A stretch of 64,000 nucleotides of DNA from an uncultured Lachnospiraceae bacterium (GTDB lineage: Bacteria; Bacillota; Clostridia; Lachnospirales; Lachnospiraceae): contig CAKRSV010000002.1 of NCBI GenBank assembly GCA_934401915.1, positions 186,001-250,000 of the forward strand, given 5' to 3'. Under the pieces are notes generated by a model that was given only the letters and a program-made list of their open reading frames with translations, was not told where the DNA came from and did not search any database. Shown in pieces: positions 14,637 through 23,941 of this stretch (position 1 is its first letter; the number at the start of each line of letters is the position of its first letter). A program made the translations under genes and the position numbers.

Positions 14637-16034
14637 ATGACAAAAAATGAGAATTGTCCATGTGTAAGGAAAAAGTGTGAGCGTCACGGAAAATGTGACG
14701 AATGCAGGAAGCATCATGCTGAGGCAAAACAGCAGAGACCGGTCTATTGCGAAAAAAAGAAAAAAGATGGGTTGCTTTATGCCTGCATACTGATAGCTGC
14801 GTTGCTTTCCGGCTGTGCACAGGCAGAAAGCGGGCTGGCGGACAGCGCACAGGAAGTCAGTGCGCCTATGGAAAGCGCTGTGCCGGAAAGGCAGGACGCA
14901 TCAACGGCAGCGGTGGAACTGCCGGAAAAATCACAGGAAGAGACAGAAACGCCACCACAAGAGGCAGAGAAGCAGTCCGAGTACAAAATTATCATGGTAG
15001 GCGATGTGCTGCTGCACACGCCGGTAGAGGAAAGCTGCAGGCAGGCGGATGGAAGCTATGACTACGACTCTTTGTTTGCACATACGAAGGAGGAGATCTC
15101 GGCAGCCGATCTGGCGCTGGTCAATCAGGAGGTCATCATAGGCGGTGAGGAACTTGGGATTTCCGGGTATCCGTGCTTCAATGCAGACTTTAGTCTTTGT
15201 GATTCGCTGGTAAGCGCAGGCTTTGATGTGATCTGCCATGCCACAAACCATGCGATGGACAAAGGGCAGGCGGGACTGCAAAGCTGTGCGGAGAACTGGA
15301 GGGAAAAGTATCCCCAGATCACAGTTCTGGGGATTCACGATACCGCAGATACTTCCACATCCTGCGGCGCAGATCCGGTGATCCTGGAACTGCCGGATAT
15401 AAGCATCGCCGTTTTAAATTATACCTATGGAACAAACGGGATTCCGCTGCCGGAGGGGATGCCGTACGCGGTAGATCTGCTGGACGAGGAGCAGGTAGCT
15501 GCGGATATCCGTAGGGCAGAGGAAATGGCAGACTTTACGATCGTCTGTCCGCACTGGGGCACGGAATACCAGCTTACGTCGGATGCTTCGCAGGAGAAGT
15601 GGGCGCAGATATTTGTGGAAAACGGTGCGGATCTGGTTCTGGGTACGCATCCGCATGTCATTGAGCCGGTGGAGTGGGTGACAGATGCAGAGACTGGACA
15701 TGAAATGCTGGTCTATTACTCGCTTGGCAATTTTGTGAATTGGACGTCCGGCGCCGGAGAGGGTGTTGCAAACCGCATGGTGGGCGGCATGGCGGAGGTG
15801 ACGATTCAAAGGGACGATACCGGAGAAGTTAAGATTGCAGATTATGGGGTGCGCCCGTTGGTCAGCCACGTGACGTCCGGTGAGGGAGGCGTGACGACCT
15901 ATCTTCTGGAGGACTATTCAGAAAAACTGGGCGAGGAAAACGAGATCACTTTGCAGGATGCGGATTTCTCCATGGAATACTGTGTAGAGCTCTGCAATTC
16001 GGTATGGGGAGATCTCTGGAAGGCTTCACATTGA
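14637..16034 (+). CDS. CapA-family exported protein with fused N-terminal cysteine-rich domain
   Basis: 465 residues from ATG 14637 (GGGGAT upstream). Residues 7-38 are a cysteine/histidine cluster (CPC, C14, HGKC, C23, HH, C38) like the small stand-alone metal-binding proteins of clostridia. Residues 46-60 are a hydrophobic segment ending LLSGC, a lipobox. A Ser/Glu-rich linker of about 60 residues follows, then a CapA (poly-gamma-glutamate synthesis type) metallophosphatase-like domain: IIMVGDVLLHTPV, CHATNHAMDKG, CPHWGTEY and LGTHPHVIEPVEW. The CapA part should act outside the membrane. A cytoplasmic-looking cysteine cluster before a lipobox is odd, so this may be a recent fusion. Confidence 0.82.
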   Translation: MTKNENCPCVRKKCERHGKCDECRKHHAEAKQQRPVYCEKKKKDGLLYACILIAALLSGCAQAESGLADSAQEVSAPMESAVPERQDASTAAVELPEKSQEETETPPQEAEKQSEYKIIMVGDVLLHTPVEESCRQADGSYDYDSLFAHTKEEISAADLALVNQEVIIGGEELGISGYPCFNADFSLCDSLVSAGFDVICHATNHAMDKGQAGLQSCAENWREKYPQITVLGIHDTADTSTSCGADPVILELPDISIAVLNYTYGTNGIPLPEGMPYAVDLLDEEQVAADIRRAEEMADFTIVCPHWGTEYQLTSDASQEKWAQIFVENGADLVLGTHPHVIEPVEWVTDAETGHEMLVYYSLGNFVNWTSGAGEGVANRMVGGMAEVTIQRDDTGEVKIADYGVRPLVSHVTSGEGGVTTYLLEDYSEKLGEENEITLQDADFSMEYCVELCNSVWGDLWKASH

Positions 16035-16136
16035 TAACGAAAATAGACGTCACGGCTTGAATAGTCCAGCACAATTTTTGAACGGTGAATACCTGTCAAC
16101 CGTTATGAGTATAACAAAAAGGGAAGAGCAGGGCAT

Positions 16137-17018
16137 TCAGCAATTGCTGTGCCGGCACTGCATGGGCGTGATATGGTAATATTTATGAAAAAGCTCGCAA
16201 AAATAACTGGTATTTGAAAATCCGCACGCATATGCGACTTCCGTGATAGACATCGCCGTGTTTCGGAGAAGAAAGATAGATTTTTCCAAGCGGTAACGGT
16301 TTAAATACAGCATGGGAGAAGTGGATAAATACTTTTGAAAAAGCGAGGTGCACTTTGTCTTGCAGCAGTTTCCGGCGGATGAAATATCTTTTAGCAGAAT
16401 CTTGTTCGGATAGTTTTTCTGGACATATCCGATCATCGCAGTGAGAGCCAGAACATCCTCCGCATTTTTATCATGGTCTGGGAAAAAGTTCATATTTTCA
16501 GAAAGCAGCCGGAAAATATGCGCCGATTTTTCCAGAATCACAAATGGCTGTATGTTCTCGAGATTCTCTTCATAGAGCGCCTCGAGATCGCGAAGGATCG
16601 CATTTTGCCATTGAATAGCCGGAGACAGCTTCTGATAAGGGAAATGGGTGTTTTGGATCAGTGGATTTAGGCAGTTTTGTACAAAATAAGTGTTGATCGA
16701 AAGGAGCTGTGGCGACAACAGAATACAGAGAAAAAGACATTCTGCGTGGGCGTCGGAATAGCCGTAATGAAAGCAGCGGCTGTTTACAAAAATGCCCTCG
16801 CTGGTCTGCAGGGAGATTTTCTGACCGTTGACGTCATAAGACATCTGCCCCTCCAAAATCAGAATGAATTCGAGATCGTCATGCCAGTGGCTGACCGCAC
16901 GAAAATCAGGATAGCTTGAGAGCTGTCCTTTTTTTATATATGCCGGGAAATCCGGGTTGTTGTAAGCGACATTTTCAGACGCGTCTGAGTTTAAAACCGT
17001 GCTGGGACATACTTCCAT
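16137..17018 (-). CDS. AraC-family transcriptional regulator
   Basis: 293 residues on the minus strand. The N-terminal cupin-like sensor has HWHDDLEFILILEGQMSY near residue 44. The C-terminal double helix-turn-helix is seen in KDISSAGNCCKTKCTSLFQKY and in ITEVAYACGFSNTSYFCELFHKYY. It is divergent from the MATE transporter remnant at 17162 and probably once regulated it. The 143-base gap between them would hold both promoters. The effector is unknown. Confidence 0.85.
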   Translation of the reverse strand: MEVCPSTVLNSDASENVAYNNPDFPAYIKKGQLSSYPDFRAVSHWHDDLEFILILEGQMSYDVNGQKISLQTSEGIFVNSRCFHYGYSDAHAECLFLCILLSPQLLSINTYFVQNCLNPLIQNTHFPYQKLSPAIQWQNAILRDLEALYEENLENIQPFVILEKSAHIFRLLSENMNFFPDHDKNAEDVLALTAMIGYVQKNYPNKILLKDISSAGNCCKTKCTSLFQKYLSTSPMLYLNRYRLEKSIFLLRNTAMSITEVAYACGFSNTSYFCELFHKYYHITPMQCRHSNC

Positions 17019-17161
17019 CCGCTTTTCCTCTCTTTCGTAGCTTTGTTTGAGACCTTTGTGTTCTTGCGAACGATTGTTATATTATTATGGCTGATTCTGG
17101 TATAAAAATCAATGTAAAAAGGATATTTTTATATTGTGCACGGAAAAGAGATTAACTGCAT

Positions 17162-17584
17162 ATGAAAGAGACATTCAGAGATAAGATTCTGAAACTTGCC
17201 GTGCCGATCATGGCGCAGCAGTTTATGCTCGCACTGGTAAGCGCCTGTGACGCCTTTATGCTGGGCGGGTTAAATCAGAGCTCTCTGGCGGCGGTTTCGC
17301 TGGCTTCGCAGATTACTTTTGTTTTTAACCTGATTTTGACGGCCCTCACGATCGGGGGAATTTTCCCTGCGGGAGGAGATACGAAATTTGGTTTAAAGTG
17401 TGATACGGTCACCATGTGGTGTTTTGCAGTTCCGCTGGGCTGTATCGCTGCCTTCGTGTGGAAACTGCCGGTACTGATGGTATATTTTGTATTGAATCTT
17501 GACGAGCTTGTAAAACTTCCTGCGGTGTTTCAGCATTACAGGAAATATAAATGGTTAAAAAATCTGACAGAAACGGAGAATTAG
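17162..17584 (+). pseudogene. MATE efflux transporter with large in-frame internal deletion
   Basis: 140 residues. Residues 1-66 match the MATE N-terminus (LAVPIMAQQFMLALVSACDAFMLG), and the following IFPAGGDTKFGLKCDT-x-TMW segment is the C-terminal part of the same family, joined without frameshift. Ordinary MATE proteins have about 450 residues, so some 300 residues are missing. With only a few membrane helices it cannot be a working antiporter. The neighbour on the left is the divergent AraC regulator; the sugar acetyltransferase follows after three bases. Confidence 0.8.
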
Positions 17585-17587
17585 AAC

Positions 17588-18259
17588 ATGGACATGAAAG
17601 AAAGAAGAGACAGGCAGCTTGCTTATATTTCAGATGAGGCTGTCATGGAAGAACAGATAAGATGCAGAAAGATCCTGCAAAGACTTAATTTTGTAGACCG
17701 GTCGGATTTTGAAGGGATCGCGGAAATAGTAAAGGAACTTTTGGGAAAATCAGAAGGGGCATGTATCAATCCTCCTTTTTACTGCGACTATGGTTCTCAT
17801 ATCGAGGTGGGAAAGAATTTCTTTGCAAATTATAACTGTACGATTATTGATGTGGCGAAGGTGAAAATCGGTGATAACTGCCAGATGGCGCCCAATGTAG
17901 CCATTTATACGGCAGGGCATCCGGTTTATCCGGATACGCGCAATTCCGCTTTTGAATATGGAAAAGAGGTGACCATCGGAGACAATGTATGGCTGGGAGG
18001 AAATACGGTAGTGTGTCCCGGGGTGCACATTGGAGATAATGTGGTGATCGGTGCGGGAAGCGTTGTTACAAAAGATATTCCGTCCTGGTCCATCGCTGCC
18101 GGGAATCCATGTCGTGTCATTCGCAAGATAACAGAGGACGATAAAAGAAAGCTGTTTCACGACGAAGAGATCGATGAGGAAGCCTGGGGCATGATATGTG
18201 CAAAGGAGGATCGCGTGATCGACGAAGACGATCTGGAAGAGGAACGTAAATTACGATAG
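17588..18259 (+). CDS. maa: Maltose/galactoside O-acetyltransferase (hexapeptide repeat)
   Basis: 223 residues. An N-terminal Maa-type helical cap (RCRKILQRLNFVDRSDFE) is followed by a left-handed beta-helix built of hexapeptide repeats. The catalytic histidine motif YTAGHPVYPD and the typical end GAGSVVTKDIPSWSIAAGNP are present. Members move an acetyl group from acetyl-CoA to a sugar hydroxyl and work as trimers in the cytoplasm. The C-terminal 30 residues are unusually acidic. It starts three bases after the MATE remnant, so translation may be coupled. Confidence 0.9.
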   Translation: MDMKERRDRQLAYISDEAVMEEQIRCRKILQRLNFVDRSDFEGIAEIVKELLGKSEGACINPPFYCDYGSHIEVGKNFFANYNCTIIDVAKVKIGDNCQMAPNVAIYTAGHPVYPDTRNSAFEYGKEVTIGDNVWLGGNTVVCPGVHIGDNVVIGAGSVVTKDIPSWSIAAGNPCRVIRKITEDDKRKLFHDEEIDEEAWGMICAKEDRVIDEDDLEEERKLR

Positions 18260-18284
18260 GGAATGAAAGTGCAGGGATGGTAAG

Positions 18285-19163
18285 ATGAAGGTAGATTATC
18301 ATGTTCACACAGAGTTCAGCGATGATTCCGACTATGCTATGGAAAAAGTGATACAGGATGCCATTGCAATAGGACTGGATGAAATCTGCTTTACGGATCA
18401 TGTGGATTATGGCATAAAAAAGGACTGGGATGAACCGGGAGAAATGATTTACCGGAAAGGTGGAGCCGGTGAGCCGGAGGAAATGCTGCTGGCAAATGTC
18501 CATTATCCAACCTATTATGAGACATTTCAGGAAATGCGGGCGTTGTATGGTGACAAGATCGGTTTAAAACTTGGGCTGGAATTTGGTATGCAGGCACATA
18601 CAATGGAAAGGTATGAAGAACTGTTTGCGAGATATCCTTTTGATTTTATTATTCTTTCTGTTCACGAAGTGGAGGACAAAGAATTCTGGAATCAGGAATT
18701 CCAAAAGGGCAAAACACAGCAGGAGTATATCGAGCGTTATTACGAGGAACTGCTCTATCTGGTACAGCATTTTCATCATTATAGCGTGCTGGGTCACATG
18801 GATCTGATCAAACGGTATGATAAAGCCGGCGACTATCCATTTGAAAAGGTAAGACCGATTATAACGGATATTTTAAAATGTGTAATTGCGGATGGAAAAG
18901 GCATAGAGGTCAATACTTCCAGTTATCGATATGGTTTGAATGACCTCATGCCATCGCGGGATATTTTAAAATTATATCGGGAATTAGGCGGACGCATACT
19001 TACCATCGGAAGCGACAGCCATAAGCCGGAGCATCTGGGAGCGTTTGTGGAAGAGACAAAGCTGGAATTAAAAGCATTAGGATTCCGGGAATTTTGTACC
19101 TTTGATAAAATGAAACCATGCTACCACTCTGATCAGCAGTCCCCGTTTTTTATTCATTCATAA
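18285..19163 (+). CDS. PHP-domain histidinol-phosphatase-like protein
   Basis: 292 residues. The metal-binding PHP start DYHVHTEFSDDS (H6, H8) and CFTDHVDYG near residue 44 are present, followed by FIILSVHEVE, LGHMDLIKRY and the closing TIGSDSHKPEHLG. These are the expected histidine and aspartate ligands of the HisK-type PHP phosphatases, which dephosphorylate histidinol phosphate. No other his gene is in the window, so a different phosphoester substrate is possible. Its 3' end overlaps the convergent sigma-factor remnant by a few bases. Confidence 0.85.
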   Translation: MKVDYHVHTEFSDDSDYAMEKVIQDAIAIGLDEICFTDHVDYGIKKDWDEPGEMIYRKGGAGEPEEMLLANVHYPTYYETFQEMRALYGDKIGLKLGLEFGMQAHTMERYEELFARYPFDFIILSVHEVEDKEFWNQEFQKGKTQQEYIERYYEELLYLVQHFHHYSVLGHMDLIKRYDKAGDYPFEKVRPIITDILKCVIADGKGIEVNTSSYRYGLNDLMPSRDILKLYRELGGRILTIGSDSHKPEHLGAFVEETKLELKALGFREFCTFDKMKPCYHSDQQSPFFIHS

Positions 19164-20000
19164 ACATAATCGTGCAAAGCCCCTTTGCTTGCTCCGCTGT
19201 CGGCTGTTTCAGAACGCCCATAGCAAGCAGATGCTCCATTACTCTTGTCTGAAGCGACCATGCAGCCGATCTGTTTATACATTTTATCAGCTCGTGCATA
19301 TGCTTCGGCTGACCGATCAGCGCGGCTTTTTCAACCGCGGCTGTGTATTGACGCGCCAGCTCCATGCTCTCTTCGGAAGCATCCGGAATAAAATCCAGCC
19401 ACTTCTTTTCACTGTCACAAAGGATAAGATTGCACTGATAACCGTCCGGTCTCTTCAAAAGATAGCCTTTTTCAAGCAGACGAGCATAGCTTTCATGTTT
19501 GTAAGATATTTTCCGTTTTTGAGCCTGTCCATAAAGCCGTATTCTTCAAGAACGGCAGCTTCGTCCTCTACAAATATCGGATTGATGCCAAGTTCTTCGA
19601 CTATTTCTTTCACCTTTTTGTCGTGAAAATAGTGCTGAACAATTATTTCACGCTGGATTTTGGAAAGATAGGTTATCTCACGTCTGAGAATTCCATAGCT
19701 TTCGCTATTTACAGGATCGAACGTAAAATCATGGTTGTCGGGCAGATATTCGATGCCGTCAACGGAGGCAGTAAGTCTCTTGCCGTCGATATGCTTTGCG
19801 TAAACATTTTGTGCGATGCGGAATATGTAACCGTCGGGATTTTCGATTTTATCCTGCTTTAGTAAAGAGGAATATACCTGAACGGTTATTTCTGCCGCAA
19901 GCTTTTCCGCCTCATCAAGTCTGGACAGCTTCGACACTGCAAATCCGAATATCTTCCTTATGTATGAGAATATCAGCTCGTCAGCCTTTTGCTTATTCAT
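19150..20000 (-). pseudogene. Sigma-70-like factor, internally deleted and frameshifted
   Basis: It starts MNKQKADELIFSYIRKIFGF and shows a sigma-70 region 2-like segment up to NPDGYIFRIAQNVYAKHI. Then LSKIQREIIVQHYFHDKKVKEI leads into the region-4 helix, but this is joined directly to EELGINPIFVEDEAAVLEEYGF, which belongs far downstream in the long two-domain sigma-like proteins of this clade. Near 19500 the frame shifts by one; the continuation YARLLEKGYLLKRPDGYQ runs to 19150. An internal deletion plus frameshift makes it inactive as a sigma factor. The full-length form has about 500 residues. Confidence 0.7.
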
Positions 20001-20017
20001 TGCTTTCCCTCGCTTTT

Positions 20018-20029
20018 AAGAACGTTCTT
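20018..20029. promoter_or_regulatory. 12-bp perfect palindrome AAGAACGTTCTT
   Basis: The palindrome lies 18-29 bases upstream of the start codon of the sigma-factor remnant (minus strand). Such a short perfect palindrome at this position fits a repressor operator or autoregulatory site. The rest of 20030-20240 shows nothing I can name. Confidence 0.35.
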
Positions 20030-20247
20030 GCTAATATAGTGCAGAGTTTTTCAAAAAGGTTGGTAAATTTATAATAATATTTTTCAGATTGGTGTCAATG
20101 AAAGTGAATAATTTTATAAGGCGCTGCCGCCAATTATGAGAGCGGAGAGCGGCGCAGTGGTCTGCGTTGTGGCGGTCTTTGCGGCGATCCAGGAGGGGCA
20201 TTATACTAAGAAGTGGAAAGAAAGGCGGTTTGCAGCAATGAATATCT

Positions 20248-20741
20248 ATGAATTTGGAAAAGAAATATCACCTGTTTGTCCCGGCGCTTCCCGGATATGA
20301 TTTTGAGAACGACAGCGATTTTACCAGTGTGGAACAGATTGCCGCTGAACTCAACAGCTGGCTGAAAGCCGAGGGGTATACGGAGCTGTATGCGGTGTAC
20401 GGCTGTTCCATGGGAGGTTCGGTCGCACTTATGGTAATGCTTGGACAAATGCTCAAGATCAGGCATTGTATTATGGACGGCGGCATTACGCCTTACCAGC
20501 TGCCGTGGATCGTTACCCGCTTTATTGCCCTGAAGGATTATCTTATGATGATGCTTGGAAGAGCAGGCGGTGTGGCGCTGCTGGAAAAAGCATTTGCAAC
20601 AGATGATTATTCAAAAGAGGATCTGCAATATGTAGCGGATGTCCTGAAACAAAGTTCGAGGTACTGCCCAAATTGGGGCACGCGGGACTGGCTTTGCTGA
20701 AGCCGGAATTGTTTGCGGAAATGATCGATAATTTACAGTGA
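20248..20741 (+). pseudogene. Alpha/beta hydrolase, truncated at both joins
   Basis: The central part is a clear alpha/beta hydrolase: YHLFVPALPGYDF, then YGCSMGGSVALMV with the nucleophile serine, and HCIMDGGITPY. The N-terminal strand region is missing. Near 20655 the frame breaks: the expected catalytic-histidine segment (FEVLPKLGHAGLALLKPELF) is present in another frame and ends at 20741. Around 30 residues between VLKQ and FEV appear deleted. No reading frame covers the whole, so it is probably inactive. Confidence 0.7.
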
Positions 20742-20845
20742 AATCGACACAAACCATTCCATACCGGCGGTATCACCCTCGCAAACCCCATTGACCTTTC
20801 CCTTGCGGCAAGGTTTACACTGCATAATGACAAGGAGGACTACGA

Positions 20846-21676
20846 ATGTTATCGATTGGAGAATTTTCTAATATCTGTAAGGTATCGACAAAGACTCTTC
20901 GTTATTATGCCGAGATAGGGCTGCTGGAGCCAAGCGAGGTCAATCCCGAAAACGGCTACCGCTATTATGCGATAGAACAGCTGGAAAAGATGCTGTTTAT
21001 CAACCGGCTAAAGGCGTACGCTTTTTCCTTGGATGAGATCAAGGCGATCATGCAGTCGGAAGAGATCCGGGAAGATAGGCTCCAACGCGCCTTTATCCAT
21101 AAGAAAAGGGAGATCGAGAAAAAGGTACAGGAGTACAGCCGGATCATGACGCAGTTAGAAGACGACATAGCGGCGATAGAGCAGGGCAGATCCATTATGT
21201 CATATATGGATGAGATCGATGTCCGGCTTGCAGAGGTGCCGGAAATGTTTCTTTTGTCGATCCGGGAAATGGTACATGTGGAAGATTATCCGAACGAATA
21301 CGCCAGGTGCTATGGAGAATTGTTCAGAAGGATCGCCGTCGACAAGCTGACCATGAGTGGCGCGCCGATGGTGCTTTTTCACAGTGAAAAGTCATCTTCT
21401 TCCGGCTTCGATACCGAGTTTGCGATCCCGGTGAAAGAATATGCCACAGGCACAAGAGATTTCTGTCCGGGTCTGTGTCTGAAAACGGTCGTGCGTGGCG
21501 CTTACACGGAGCTTGCCTCGGTCTACACCAGACAGATACAGTGGGCAGAAAAAGAAGGATACCGGTGCACGGGCGCTCTGTTTGAAGTCTATGTGACAGA
21601 TCCGACGCAGACTGAGAATGAAAAAGATAACATAACGGAAGTCTATTACCCTGTCAAAAAGATCGTGCGTAGATAA
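20846..21676 (+). CDS. MerR-family regulator with GyrI-like effector domain
   Basis: 276 residues. The MerR helix-turn-helix is typical: FSNICKVSTKTLRYYAEIGL, then the wing NPENGYRYYAIEQL. A long dimerisation helix with acidic and basic residues spans about 80-115. The C-terminal 150 residues resemble the GyrI/AraC effector-binding domain (BmrR-type), which binds small hydrophobic cations. AAGGAGGA precedes ATG 20846. The next gene, a serine hydrolase, starts 29 bases after the stop and may be its target. Confidence 0.88.
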   Translation: MLSIGEFSNICKVSTKTLRYYAEIGLLEPSEVNPENGYRYYAIEQLEKMLFINRLKAYAFSLDEIKAIMQSEEIREDRLQRAFIHKKREIEKKVQEYSRIMTQLEDDIAAIEQGRSIMSYMDEIDVRLAEVPEMFLLSIREMVHVEDYPNEYARCYGELFRRIAVDKLTMSGAPMVLFHSEKSSSSGFDTEFAIPVKEYATGTRDFCPGLCLKTVVRGAYTELASVYTRQIQWAEKEGYRCTGALFEVYVTDPTQTENEKDNITEVYYPVKKIVRR

Positions 21677-21705
21677 GGAAGCACAGGAATTTGGAGGGAA
21701 ATCAG

Positions 21706-22684
21706 ATGAACCAGGAAAAAAATTGCAGAGATGGAGCGGATCATTGGTACAGACTACACGAATATGGCAGGCATGGTCATACGAAAGGACGGGGAAGCAG
21801 TCTATGAAAATTATTTTCATGGCTGTACGCAGGCCAGCCGGATCCATGTTTCTTCGGTGACCAAAAGTATTCTTTCGATCCTGTTCGGGATCGCGCTGGA
21901 CAAAGGCTATATCGGGAGCGGCAGTCAGAAGGTGTTGGATTTTTATCCGGAGTATACGGTCAAAAGGGGCGAAAAGACGATACAGCATATCACGATCAAA
22001 GATATGCTTACCATGACGGCTCCGTATAAGTATAAATGGAATCCCTATACAAAATATTTTACCAGTGCGGACTGGGTGAAGTTTTCGCTGGATGTGCTGG
22101 GAGGAAAAGGAGCGATAGGAGAGTTTCGGTACGCTCCGATCGTCGGTCCGGACATTCTGGCAGGCATCCTTGTAAAAGCGACGGGACAGTCCGTATTTGA
22201 TTTTGCAACGGAAAATCTGTTTGCCCCATTGGGCATCACCGTTGAGAAAACCATCATCTTCCACAACAAGGAAGAGCAGATGGCTTTTTATAAAGCGACT
22301 GACAGGAGCGTCTGGGTTGCCGGTCCGACGGGCGTCAACGCGGCAGGCTGGGGGCTGACCCTTTCGCCGGTGGATATGGCTAAGATAGGACAGCTGTTCC
22401 TAAATGGCGGCGTCTGGGAGGGAACACGTATTGTTTCCGAAAAATGGATAGCCGAAAGCACATCCGAGCAGAGCCGGTGGAAACAGCGGGATCTTCCATA
22501 CGGATACCTGTGGTGGGCAGGCATGGATGGGAACGGCTATGCGGCGATAGGAGATGGCGGCAATATCATTTATGTCAGTCCGGAGAAAAATATGGTCGTT
22601 GCGATCGCCTCGGTTTTCTATCCAAGAGCAAAGGACAGAATCGAGTTTATTAAGGAGTATGTTGAGCCGGTCTTTGAAAAATGA
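21706..22684 (+). pseudogene. Class C beta-lactamase-like serine hydrolase with A7 frameshift at its start
   Basis: The body (21731-22684) is a serine hydrolase with SxxK at SSVTKSIL, a GHCP-like central part and WWAGMDGNGYAAIGDGG near the end. The strong Shine-Dalgarno GGAGGG stands before ATG 21706, which reads MNQEK and would be in frame with the body if the A7 run at 21716-21722 had six A's (MNQEKIAEMERIIG). So the start is out of frame by one base. ATG 21731 itself has no ribosome binding site. Transcriptional or ribosomal slippage on A7, a recent mutation or a sequencing error are all possible. The catalytic part is otherwise complete. Confidence 0.7.
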
Positions 22685-22716
22685 AGCTCCGGTGTCGGCG
22701 TTTGTGAAAATTGACA

Positions 22717-22760
22717 TTTAGGGAACTTTTTGATAGAGTTGATGCAAAAAGTTCCCTAAA
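22717..22760 (+). terminator. 16-bp hairpin after the serine hydrolase
   Basis: TTTAGGGAACTTTTTG 22717-22732 pairs perfectly with CAAAAAGTTCCCTAAA 22745-22760 with a 12-base loop. It lacks a long T-run on the plus strand but is very stable, so a terminator is likely. Confidence 0.65.
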
Positions 22761-22801
22761 GCCTGTTGGGGTGCCGGGAACGGTAGCGTAAAAGAGGTAT
22801 T

Positions 22802-23734
22802 ATGATGAAGAAAAGAGCAGTTGGATTTCTTATGATGGTTACGCTGGTTTCTTTAACCGCCTGTGGGAAGCAGAACGAGGATGCGGCGGTCACCGGGCAG
22901 GATGACAGCGCCTATGAGGACAGCCTTGCTTCTGACCAGACGGAGATAGCGCCGGAAGAGAGCGGAAACGGAGCGGAAACAGAAGCTGGCGCGGACGCGG
23001 AAGCAAATGCCGGAGAAGCGGAATCGGAAACAGAGGCGGATGCAACTGTGGAAAACGGCGCCGATGCGGAAATGGGTACAGACGCAGAACCCAGGTATAT
23101 AACGATAGATTTGTCACAGACACAGGAAACGCACCCGGAGGGAGCCGACGTTACCCCGCTGACGCTGAAAGTGGTATCCGAAGAGGGAAACGGGATCGAC
23201 ATGGCATACGAGTGGTATGACAGGGAGCAGTTGTCCCTTCCGATGATCGGTGACGGCTGGGATCATTTTTATGACGATGAATACGAGTATCAGTGGGTAG
23301 GGGATGCGCTTTATATCTATGAGAAGGAAACAGAAACCTGTCTTTATGTGTTAAGTTATCCGACAGACAAATGGTATGTGAATGGCAATAATGCCTGCCT
23401 GAAGGATGGAATATTTTACGGAGGCAGCGTGATGAATGGGTATGCGCAGCCCAATACCTGTTTTCTGTTTGCCTATGATCTGGATCAGGACGAGCTGGTG
23501 TGGAGAAGCGCCGACCAGTCGTACAATTCCATGAACTTTCTGGTAAAAGGGGACGTCATACTCTGTGGTTATGGTTTCACGGAGGAAGATGATTATCTAT
23601 ATCAGATCAATCGAAACACGGGCGAGATAATCGACCGCCTGCTGTTAAAGAAAATGCCGGATCTGCTGATCGAACAGGACGGTAAGCTGTATGTGCACAC
23701 TTACAGTTATGATTATGTGATCGAGATGGATTGA
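22802..23734 (+). CDS. Exported lipoprotein with acidic Ala/Glu-rich linker
   Basis: 310 residues. Residues 1-20 are a lipoprotein signal peptide ending SLTAC, the lipidated cysteine. Residues 25-100 are a low-complexity run of Glu, Ala, Asp and Gly (repeats of the type GADAEANAG and EAESETEADA), a flexible spacer away from the membrane. The remaining part is rich in Tyr, Trp and Asp with repeating YxY patterns, reminiscent of a beta-propeller-like sensor. No family is recognised. An AGAGG site lies six bases before ATG 22802. Role unknown; extracellular. Confidence 0.75.
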   Translation: MMKKRAVGFLMMVTLVSLTACGKQNEDAAVTGQDDSAYEDSLASDQTEIAPEESGNGAETEAGADAEANAGEAESETEADATVENGADAEMGTDAEPRYITIDLSQTQETHPEGADVTPLTLKVVSEEGNGIDMAYEWYDREQLSLPMIGDGWDHFYDDEYEYQWVGDALYIYEKETETCLYVLSYPTDKWYVNGNNACLKDGIFYGGSVMNGYAQPNTCFLFAYDLDQDELVWRSADQSYNSMNFLVKGDVILCGYGFTEEDDYLYQINRNTGEIIDRLLLKKMPDLLIEQDGKLYVHTYSYDYVIEMD

Positions 23735-23941
23735 GAAAAGCGTCGCCCGGCTGCGTCCGTGGCGGAGAGAACCGAATAAAAGCATCTGGGAGCCGGATCC
23801 AAAAGTCCGGCTTCATTTCATATATTGGGAAAATCCATTTTGAGTCGCAAAAAATATTTGATAAAGATGTTTTCCGGGAACCAGAAGCGCAGGTTTTGTG
23901 TCATATAAGGAGAAGGCACAAAACGGGAGGGAGGAGTTGCT

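Noticed and set aside
20248-20700. Intact alpha/beta hydrolase
   Set aside because: The C-terminal histidine region is in another frame and the N-terminal strands are missing.
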